Origin: Bacillota bacterium
GTDB taxonomy: Bacteria; Bacillota; Clostridia; Christensenellales; SZUA-584
Reading direction: 5' to 3'
Length of the DNA stretch: 64,000 nucleotides
Assembly (NCBI GenBank): GCA_023428025.1
Contig: JAEYZN010000031.1
Span: 1 to 64,000, forward strand
Position numbers and translations under genes: made by a program. Shown piece by piece: positions 57,970 to 64,000 of this stretch (position 1 is its first letter; every line of letters begins with the position of its first letter). The notes beneath the pieces were generated by a model that was given only the letters and a program-made list of their open reading frames with translations, was not told where the DNA came from and did no database searches.

Positions 57970-59253
57970 TCATTTGGCCGACGGGTTGTTGACAGCGCCC
58001 AGGAAGGCGATCGCGCCGTCCTCCAGAGAGTAGATGGCGAACAGGAAGGGGCGGTCCGCGTAGAATGTTGGCGGCTGCTCTATCAGTGCGCCTCTGAGTG
58101 TCATTTCGACCACCGTGGCTGCGGCGGCTTCCGCACCCAACTCATCGATACGCACATAGCACTTGTGCAGCACGCTGGAAATGTATAATGACTCCTGGTC
58201 CGTCATGCCGGAGAAATCCGCCTCATCGGGGGTGAACGCTTTCTGCATGCCCATGGCTTTGAGCGTGTCGGCCAGCGGCGCAAAGAAGGAAAACTCGAAC
58301 TTGGGCAGGCGTATCCACACCTCCTGCTCGGACATGGAGGCCAGCGCATCACGGAAACGGCTGCCGTTCATGGAGGCGAGCAGATCGGGGATGGCGGCGC
58401 CCTTCGCGGGGAGGATGAAGGCCATGGCGTAATGCCCCTCGTCCGCGTTGCTCTTGAAGCGCAATGAGATCATGGAGAACCGGCCGTCCGAGTAGTAGGG
58501 CACCGTCCAGCTGCTGTGCATGAAGGGAACGGTGACGCTGCCGCCCGGCGCGGCGAATTCGCGGTCCGCAGTGTTGTTGGCGTTGAACGGCAATTCCCAT
58601 TCGCCAAGATAGTACAGCGCGTTGGTGAGTATCAGACGCGTCAGCGGATCGGGCTCCTGCTGCATGATCTTGTCGATTCGGCCGTGGGTTTTGTCATTGG
58701 CCCATGCGTTGACGGCGTCCATCGCGCCGGGGATGGCAAACGGCATGAGGTCTGCCATATACTCTTCCGTAATTGTCCTGATGTAATCGTCGTTGTACTG
58801 GTAATCGTCCAGCAGCCAGGCGGCGTTGGCGGCCTCCATGCCGCCGGTGTTGGCGCGCCACATCAGCTGGCGGCACGCGTCCGCGATCTGCTCATCCGTC
58901 AGATGACCAAGGCCCAGCACGGCGGCCATCTCGGCGGCGGTATCGCCCTTGGCGCCCGCGCGCGCCATGCACAGCGCCAGCTCGATGCTGACGGGAGAGA
59001 GCGCGAGGTTGGCGTCGGCGGCATAGAGCTTGGACGCGGCGGCAAAACCGAAGCTGTTGGCGCCGTTGACGAAGCTGCCGTCCAGCGGCGTTATGGGCTG
59101 GGGTTGGAGCCGGGTACGGTAGCTCACGGGCTGCATGGATGTCGCCGGTGAATGGGAAACGGCGGAAGCCGTGGGCCCGGAGGCCTCCGGCGAGGCGCAG
59201 CCGGTGAACAAGAGCAATGCGGCCAGCGCGAGCATAATACACTTTTTCAGCAC
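57970..59253 (-). CDS. Serpin 3 (lipoprotein serine protease inhibitor)
   Basis: A 427-residue serpin, first in the minus-strand cluster, with a longer linker after its lipobox (FTGC, Cys ~19; Ser/Pro-rich ~20-50). Hinge ELGAEAAAATV leads to EMTLR|G, giving P1 Arg, which predicts trypsin-like (Arg-cleaving) target proteases, unlike the other two. The C-terminal block YADRPFLFAIY is conserved. The start is GTG 59253 with GGAGGAGTG upstream. Confidence 0.9.
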   Translation of the reverse strand: MLKKCIMLALAALLLFTGCASPEASGPTASAVSHSPATSMQPVSYRTRLQPQPITPLDGSFVNGANSFGFAAASKLYAADANLALSPVSIELALCMARAGAKGDTAAEMAAVLGLGHLTDEQIADACRQLMWRANTGGMEAANAAWLLDDYQYNDDYIRTITEEYMADLMPFAIPGAMDAVNAWANDKTHGRIDKIMQQEPDPLTRLILTNALYYLGEWELPFNANNTADREFAAPGGSVTVPFMHSSWTVPYYSDGRFSMISLRFKSNADEGHYAMAFILPAKGAAIPDLLASMNGSRFRDALASMSEQEVWIRLPKFEFSFFAPLADTLKAMGMQKAFTPDEADFSGMTDQESLYISSVLHKCYVRIDELGAEAAAATVVEMTLRGALIEQPPTFYADRPFLFAIYSLEDGAIAFLGAVNNPSAK

Positions 59254-59272
59254 GAGGGATCACTCCTCCACT

Positions 59273-59436
59273 TAAGTAAACGCTGATTAATTCGAAAAAC
59301 TGTCTTGGCGGCTATTTCCGCGCCCTGCTGTGTCGCTAATCTTGAAATAGCGCTGCGATGAGTGCGATTTTGCTCCTTGCAGGACCCAAAACTATCTCGC
59401 CAATCCATCATTCCTCATTTATTCAGTGTTTACTTA
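59273..59436. mobile_element. MITE-like element
   Basis: A 164-bp non-coding segment with 18-bp terminal inverted repeats TAAGTAAACGCTGATTAA (left) and TTAATTCAGTGTTTACTTA-type (right; 16/18 matching). The interior (TGTCTTGGCGGCTATTT ... CTATCTCGCCAATCC) is itself partly symmetric, as in MITEs that fold into long hairpins. It carries no gene and lies just upstream of the serpin cluster. Target duplication could not be seen clearly. Confidence 0.6.
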
Positions 59437-59614
59437 TGGTTAACAAAAATATGACGCATCGTTTAAGCCCAAGGTTCCAAATATGATGGAAAAACGGCAA
59501 TTGATGGATTATAATCTTTACCAATGGAACAAATATATTGGCAAACGGGTCATATTGAGCAGCGTACGCGCATATAAATGCAGGTGAATTCTTTTTTGCG
59601 AGGTGTCGTATTTG

Positions 59615-60415
59615 ATGAATAAGGGCAAGAGCGGTATCGCGTTTGGGGGCGGCGGCACCAGGGGCATCGCGCATCTGGGCGTGGTCCGCGTGCTTCAGCA
59701 GAACGGCATTGATTTTGATTGCGTGACGGGAAACTCGGCCGGGGCCATCGCCGGGGCGCTGTATGCCGCGGATATCCCGTGGGAGCAGCTTTACGACTTT
59801 GTTCTGAGCATACGCGACAGGAACGTGCTGCCCAAACGGCCGGCGCTGCTGACATACATGAGCCCCGAGATCATCGAACGGCTGGCCGATTGCTTTTTGA
59901 AGGATATGCGGTTTGAAGATTTGCACCGTCCGTTTTGCGCGGTGGCGGTGGACCTCACGCAGGGCACGCTGGAAACGTTGTGCAGCGGCAGCGTGTCCAA
60001 GGCGCTGTCGGCCAGCTGCGCGGTGCCGGGCGTATTCTCGCCGGTGCGCATCGGCGACAGGACGTATATAGACGGCGGCACGCTGCGCAGCATCCCCACG
60101 CAGGAGCTGCGGGACATGGGCGCGGAGAAGGTGGTGGGCATCAACCTCAACTCCGACCGCAGCCGCGGCACCAGCAGCATGCGGCGTATCGACGTGTTTC
60201 TGACGGCGTATAACCTCAGCATCAACATCAACAGCCAGATATGCGAAAAATGCGCGGACCTGATGCTGAAGCCGAAGCTGGACAGCTTCGCGCGCCACAG
60301 CTTGAAAAGCGTGGACGAACTGCTCAAAATCGGCGAGGAAACGGCGGCCGAACACCTGGACGACATCAAAAAGCTGCTGAATACGGATGAGGAAGAAACG
60401 GCGGCGGGCGCCTGA
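59615..60415 (+). CDS. Patatin-like phospholipase
   Basis: A 266-residue patatin-family serine hydrolase. Oxyanion hole GGGGTRG near the N-terminus, nucleophile Ser41 in G-N-S-A-G, and catalytic Asp153 in YIDGG form the Ser-Asp dyad. No signal peptide, so cytoplasmic acyl hydrolase or phospholipase. ATG 59615 is preferred; GTG 59603 overlaps the GAGGTG site. Sits alone between the MITE-like element and the symporter. Confidence 0.88.
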   Translation: MNKGKSGIAFGGGGTRGIAHLGVVRVLQQNGIDFDCVTGNSAGAIAGALYAADIPWEQLYDFVLSIRDRNVLPKRPALLTYMSPEIIERLADCFLKDMRFEDLHRPFCAVAVDLTQGTLETLCSGSVSKALSASCAVPGVFSPVRIGDRTYIDGGTLRSIPTQELRDMGAEKVVGINLNSDRSRGTSSMRRIDVFLTAYNLSININSQICEKCADLMLKPKLDSFARHSLKSVDELLKIGEETAAEHLDDIKKLLNTDEEETAAGA

Positions 60416-60531
60416 AAATTCCGGTTGTAGATTTTGTCACTGTGTAGTAAAATACTGTCGGGTATTATTGTAGCATGGCAGGGTCTTTTTTGTTGTCACA
60501 AAAAATGTAGTATGGAAGGATGGTTCATATT

Positions 60532-62067
60532 ATGACAGCCCAAATCATTATTGCCGGCCTCTATGTATTGTTGCTTCTGGGTATCGCTGGTTACTCCTTT
60601 TTTTCCAAACGCAAAGCCAAAACAACGGATGATTTCTTTTTAGGCGGCCGCAAGATCGGCGCGTGGATGTCCGCGTTCGCTTACGGCACGACGTATTTTT
60701 CCGCGGTCATTTTCATGGGTTACGCGGGCAAGTACGGCTGGAACTTAGGGGTCTCCACAACGTGGATCGGCATTGCCAACGCGGTGGTGGGCACGTTTGT
60801 GGTGTGGCGGCTGATGGCGAGGCCCACCAGGCGCATCACGCACAGGCTGAATTCGGCCACGATGCCGGACTTCTTCCTGAAACGGTACAACTCGTCCAGC
60901 ATGAAGATCACGGCGGCGCTGATCATTTTCGTGTTTCTGGTGCCATATTGCGCGAGCGTCTATCAGGGCCTCGGATACTTCTTTGAGAGCGTGTTCGGGC
61001 TGCCCTATGAATATTGCATGATCGTGATGGCGGTGCTGACGGCGATCTATCTGCTGGCCGGCGGGTATATCGCGACGGCGCTGACCGACTTCATACAGGG
61101 CCTCATCATGATCGGCGGTGTGGTGCTGATGGTGGTGATGGTGGTGGCGCGCCCCGAGGTGGGCGGCTTGGCCGCAGGCCTTGCGAAGCTTGGCGAGCTG
61201 CCCGAGGTGGGGCCTGCGCTGGCATCGCCGTTTGGTTCGACGCAGAACGCCATATTGCTGATATCGCTGATACTGCTGACCAGCCTTGGCACCTGGGGCA
61301 TGCCGCAGATGGTGCATAAATTCTACGCGATCAAGGACGGCAAAGCCATCAATCGCGGAACGGTCATTTCCACGCTGTTCGCGCTGATCATCGGCGGCGC
61401 GGCGTATTTCACCGGCGCGTTTGGCCGCCTGTTCCTGGCGGAAGCGCCCGAGAACCTGGACACGGTGATGCCGCAGGTGCTGAATGCGGCGCTGCCGCCC
61501 GCGATGCTGGGCCTGATCCTGGTGCTGCTGCTGGCGGCTTCGATGTCCACGCTGTCGTCGCTGGTGCTGGTGTCGTCGTCCTCCATCTCGATGGACCTGG
61601 TGAAGGGCGTCTGGAAGAAGGACATGAAGGACAAGAGCGTGATGGGCCTGATGCGCGTGCTGTGCGCGGTGTTTGTCATTATATCGCTTGTGATCGCGCT
61701 GCTGCAGCCCGCCGCCATCGTGACGCTGATGTCGTACTCGTGGGGCGCGCTGTCCGGCTGCTTCCTCGCGCCGTTCCTGTTGGGCGTGCGCTGGAAGGGC
61801 ATGACCAAGGCGGGCGCCTGGGCGGGCATCCTGACCGGCCTTATCATCGTGGTGCCGCTGATGGTGCTGAACTCGATCGGCGGCATACTGCCCGCGTGGC
61901 TGAGCCCGCCGGCCATCGGGTCCATCGCGATGATCGCCTCGCTGGTCGTGACGCCCGTGGCGAGCGTGATGACGAAGAAATTCGATGCGGCGCACATCGA
62001 GAAGGTGTTCGGTGAGGACACGGCTGCGGCGGCTTCTGCGGAGGCTGAACAGGCGGCGGAGGCGTAA
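60532..62067 (+). CDS. Sodium:solute symporter family transporter
   Basis: A 511-residue SSS transporter with ~13 membrane helices. Family segments: DDFFLGGRKIGAWMSAFAYGTTYFSA (first broken helix), YLLAGGYIATALTDFIQG (helix 5 region), LGTWGMPQMVHKFYAIKD and LLAASMSTLSSLVLVSSSSISMDL (sodium-site Ser region). It imports an organic solute with Na+; within SSS the profile is closest to the proline/pantothenate-like branch, but the substrate is unknown. ATG 60532 is preferred to ATG 60520, which overlaps the ribosome site. An acidic Ala/Glu tail ends the protein. Confidence 0.88.
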   Translation: MTAQIIIAGLYVLLLLGIAGYSFFSKRKAKTTDDFFLGGRKIGAWMSAFAYGTTYFSAVIFMGYAGKYGWNLGVSTTWIGIANAVVGTFVVWRLMARPTRRITHRLNSATMPDFFLKRYNSSSMKITAALIIFVFLVPYCASVYQGLGYFFESVFGLPYEYCMIVMAVLTAIYLLAGGYIATALTDFIQGLIMIGGVVLMVVMVVARPEVGGLAAGLAKLGELPEVGPALASPFGSTQNAILLISLILLTSLGTWGMPQMVHKFYAIKDGKAINRGTVISTLFALIIGGAAYFTGAFGRLFLAEAPENLDTVMPQVLNAALPPAMLGLILVLLLAASMSTLSSLVLVSSSSISMDLVKGVWKKDMKDKSVMGLMRVLCAVFVIISLVIALLQPAAIVTLMSYSWGALSGCFLAPFLLGVRWKGMTKAGAWAGILTGLIIVVPLMVLNSIGGILPAWLSPPAIGSIAMIASLVVTPVASVMTKKFDAAHIEKVFGEDTAAAASAEAEQAAEA

Positions 62068-62122
62068 AAAAGAGAAGAATCCGCAATGACCCAAGAGATG
62101 CTCTGATAGGGGTATGGGATAG

Positions 62123-62167
62123 GGAAGCGCTGTAAAGCCCGTCTTTTACAGCGCTTCCTTGTTTTTC
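62123..62167 (+). terminator. Intrinsic terminator
   Basis: Perfect 14-bp stem GGAAGCGCTGTAAA (62123-62136) / TTTACAGCGCTTCC (62145-62158) followed by TTGTTTTTC, after the symporter gene. Confidence 0.9.
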
Positions 62168-62185
62168 AAAGACAAATTATACGAT

Positions 62186-62410
62186 TCACTTACGTCCATA
62201 TGGGATGGGATTATTCGTTAGCCCAACCAAATAGTCCAGGCTTGTTTGATACAGCAGCGCTAATTTCATTAAGTGATTAACGGGAATTTGCCTCTTGCCT
62301 GTCTCGTAATTGCTGTAAACCCTTTGATCGATACCCAGCGCTTCACCTACCTGGGTCTGGGTCAATTCCCTATCTTCCCGGCAATCTTTCAATCTTAGAT
62401 ATATAAACAT
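62186..62410 (-). CDS. XRE-family HTH protein
   Basis: A 74-residue Cro/C1-type regulator: LKDCREDRELTQTQVGEALGIDQRVYSNYETGKRQIPVNHLMKLALLY covers the whole HTH_3 domain. Single-domain proteins of this kind often repress their own gene. ATG 62410 is its start; it is divergent from a second small HTH-like gene. Confidence 0.88.
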   Translation of the reverse strand: MFIYLRLKDCREDRELTQTQVGEALGIDQRVYSNYETGKRQIPVNHLMKLALLYQTSLDYLVGLTNNPIPYGRK

Positions 62411-62500
62411 TTTGTCACCTCAAAAGAATTATATTTACTATCAAAAAATAGTGTTAAAATTACTACCAAATAATAGTAAAATAATGCGGGGGTGATTAAA

Positions 62501-62708
62501 TGAACATCAGAGAGGAAAGCGCGCGTCAGATCAAAACAATGCAGAAATTTTAGGTTTTTCCGTAAAAAAAGAAAGTGGTCAATCAAAAAAAATGTCGGAG
62601 CTATCCGGAATAAGCGAAGCAGTTTTAAAGGGAATTGAGAGTGGGGAGGATTTTGGTATTTTATATCTTTATAAACTGTGCGGTATTTATGATATAGAAC
62701 CACGTTAA
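62501..62708 (+). pseudogene. Small XRE-like gene with frameshift
   Basis: ATG 62501 with a GGGGG site opens MNIREESARQIKTMQKF and stops, but the next frame continues NNAEILGFSVKKESG, MSELSGISEAVLKGIESGEDF and ILYLYKLCGIYDIEPR to TAA at ~62708. Joined, it is a ~68-residue HTH protein. The shift falls at CAAAACAATG near 62530; a lost base or programmed -1 slip are both possible. Divergent from 62186-62410. Confidence 0.5.
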
Positions 62709-62823
62709 ATATTTCTAAATAAAAAATGATGGTAGGGGCATGAAAAAGACTTGCCGATATCAGCCTTTTAATCAATAATAAGCATGAATAAGCATGCTAA
62801 TCTCTTATTAGGAGATAAAACAT

Positions 62824-63024
62824 ATGATAAGCTATGAGCCTTTTTATCAAACACTGTTTCGTAAAAACATAACGGAATATCAACTGATATTCAAATATGG
62901 GTTTTCGTCTAATATTTTGCACAGGATGAAGCATGGAAAAGCGATAACGATGAAGACACTCGACACACTGTGCTTTATTCTGGATTGTGAAGTGCCCGAT
63001 ATCATTAAGCATATAAAAGAATAA
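62824..63024 (+). CDS. Small HTH protein (Cro/C1 type)
   Basis: A 66-residue protein: ISYEPFYQTLFRKNITEYQLIFKYGFSSNILHRMKHGKAITMKTLDTLCFILDC is a compact HTH_26/XRE domain, as in small clostridial regulators with VPDIIKHI ends. AGGAGATAAA precedes ATG 62824. It converges with the transketolase gene; its target is unknown. Confidence 0.85.
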   Translation: MISYEPFYQTLFRKNITEYQLIFKYGFSSNILHRMKHGKAITMKTLDTLCFILDCEVPDIIKHIKE

Positions 63025-63074
63025 TCGAGCGCCCAATGCGGAGTGGCTGGGCAGCTTTCGGGAAAAGCTCTCCT

Positions 63075-63111
63075 GAAATAAAAAGCCGGATCGATGGTAT
63101 CGACCCGGCTT
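63075..63111 (-). terminator. Minus-strand terminator of the transketolase gene
   Basis: AAGCCGG / CCGGCTT outer stem with an inner TCGA pair; on the minus strand it runs into TTTTTATTT. Confidence 0.75.
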
Positions 63112-63125
63112 CGTTGCATGTTTGC

Positions 63126-64000
63126 TTATTTCGCGAGCGACGCCTTGGCCTTGGCGACGATATTGTCCGCCGTGAACCCGAAGGCGGAGAACAGCTGCTT
63201 GGCGGGGCCGGATGCGCCGAAGCGGTCCAGCGCGATGATCTCGCCCTTGAAGCCCGCGTATTTGTGCCAGCCGAACGACGCGCCCGCTTCCACGACGACG
63301 CGGCGGTCGATGGAATCCGGCAGCACGCTCTGCTTGTAGGCTTCGTCCTGCTCTTCGAACACGTCCATGCACGGCATGGAGACCACGCGTACGCTGATCC
63401 CCTCTTCAGAGAGCTTCTTCGCGGCTTCCATGCACTGCTCGACCTCGCTGCCCGTGCCGATGAGGATGACCTTCGGGTCGCTGCCGAAGTCCTTCAGCAC
63501 GTAAGCGCCCTTGAGCGCCGCGGCGCCGGTCTCGTCGTAAAGCGGCAGCGTCTGGCGGGTGAGCGCGATGACGGAGGGGCCCTTCGCCTTGAGCGCGAAG
63601 ATGTAGGCCGCGGCCGTTTCCTTGGAATCCGCCGGACGCCACATGTAGGTGCCCGGCGTGGCGCGCAGGCAAGCCAGCTGTTCGATGGGCTGGTGGGTAG
63701 GGCCGTCTTCGCCGACGCCGATGGAGTCGTGCGTCATGACATAAATCACCGGCAGGCCCATCAGCGCGGACATGCGGACAGCGTTTTTCAGATAGTCCGT
63801 GAAGACGAAGAACGTGGCCACATACGGGATGATGCCACCGTGCAGCGCCTGACCGTTGGCGATGGCCGCCATAGCGAATTCGCGGACACCGTAGTGGATG
63901 TTCTGGCCTTCGGGCGTTGCGGCGGAGAAATATTCCCGGCCCTTGAGCACCGTGTTGTTGGAGGGGCCCAGGTCTGCGCTGCCGCCGAACAGGCCGGGCA
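63126..64000 (-). CDS. tkt: Transketolase, C-terminal part
   Basis: The minus-strand frame runs off the right edge; ~291 C-terminal residues are present. It contains the pyrimidine-binding domain (PGLFGGSADLGPSNN, GREYF, IHYGVREFAMAAIANG, THDSIGVGEDGPTHQPIEQLACLRATP) and the C-terminal domain (LIGTGSEV, VSMPCMDVFEEQ, EAGASFGWHKYAG). Transketolase uses thiamine diphosphate to move two-carbon units in the pentose phosphate pathway and would process the D-xylulose-5-P formed by the sugar island. The start is outside the window. Confidence 0.95.
   Translation of the reverse strand, partial: PGLFGGSADLGPSNNTVLKGREYFSAATPEGQNIHYGVREFAMAAIANGQALHGGIIPYVATFFVFTDYLKNAVRMSALMGLPVIYVMTHDSIGVGEDGPTHQPIEQLACLRATPGTYMWRPADSKETAAAYIFALKAKGPSVIALTRQTLPLYDETGAAALKGAYVLKDFGSDPKVILIGTGSEVEQCMEAAKKLSEEGISVRVVSMPCMDVFEEQDEAYKQSVLPDSIDRRVVVEAGASFGWHKYAGFKGEIIALDRFGASGPAKQLFSAFGFTADNIVAKAKASLAK

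Noticed and set aside
62395..62775. Minus-strand 126-residue frame upstream of the XRE gene
   Set aside because: Low-complexity translation, antisense to the HTH-like frame with recognisable motifs.
1..64000. CRISPR array, rRNA operon or complete insertion sequence
   Set aside because: No regularly spaced direct repeats, rRNA signatures or intact transposase were seen on either strand.

Overview
The window looks like a chromosomal segment of a Gram-positive anaerobe of the Bacillota, probably class Clostridia. The grounds are strong AGGAGG-type ribosome sites, lipoprotein-type binding proteins, YesM/YesN-type sensing, DUF438/DUF1858/RIC hemerythrin proteins, PocR and corrinoid proteins, and frequent TTG/GTG starts. 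The genus cannot be read from the sequence. Most of the window is G+C-rich; 22.4-45.2 kb and the gene at 9.4-10.9 kb are clearly more A+T-rich.

Layout: 1-2.1 kb, Fe-S/nitrosative stress operon (RIC hemerythrin, DUF1858, DUF438-PAS, cupin). 2.5-5.7 kb, two membrane-anchored phosphodiester glycosidases and a small membrane protein. 5.9-9.1 kb, asparaginase, a DMT transporter divergent from a Crp/Fnr regulator with a perfect palindrome between them, and a VOC protein. 9.4-10.9 kb, A+T-rich lipoprotein. 11.0-22.2 kb, a rare-sugar locus: LacI regulator, zinc dehydrogenase, ABC importer, ketose 3-epimerase, VOC protein, SDR, arabinose-isomerase-like protein and D-lyxose isomerase.

22.45-45.3 kb appears to be a genomic island inserted at the 3' end of a tRNA-Ser(UGA) gene. 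A 21-bp copy of the tRNA 3' end (20/21 identical), followed by a terminator, lies at the far end in the expected orientation. Its left end is a graveyard of transposase and UvrD-like helicase remnants; its right end holds a decayed serine recombinase. Between them is a sugar system: histidine kinase, YesN-type regulator and binding protein; RhaM-type mutarotase, fucose-isomerase-like protein, RhaA, LyxK-type kinase, AraD epimerase, two arabinose-isomerase-like proteins, an ABC importer, two further binding proteins, and a UlaE-type 3-epimerase broken by a frameshift. Read as a pathway this gives L-lyxose -> L-xylulose -> L-xylulose-5-P -> L-ribulose-5-P -> D-xylulose-5-P, with no rhamnulose-1-phosphate aldolase. 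A dedicated L-lyxose/L-xylulose island is the main candidate for an undescribed system. Two promoters in it share a 65-bp architecture that probably binds the YesN-type regulator.

45.5-64 kb returns to G+C-rich sequence: PocR/AraC regulator with an orphan corrinoid protein, peptide deformylase with an acidic tail, a FakA-like small protein, HD hydrolase, a DUF7064-like plus PEP-synthase-like pair, Nudix protein, IS110 remnant, UPF0316/LOG/ACT operon, three tandem serpins with different predicted P1 residues, a MITE-like element, patatin, a sodium:solute symporter, small HTH proteins, and the 3' part of transketolase, whose product would consume the D-xylulose-5-P made by the island.
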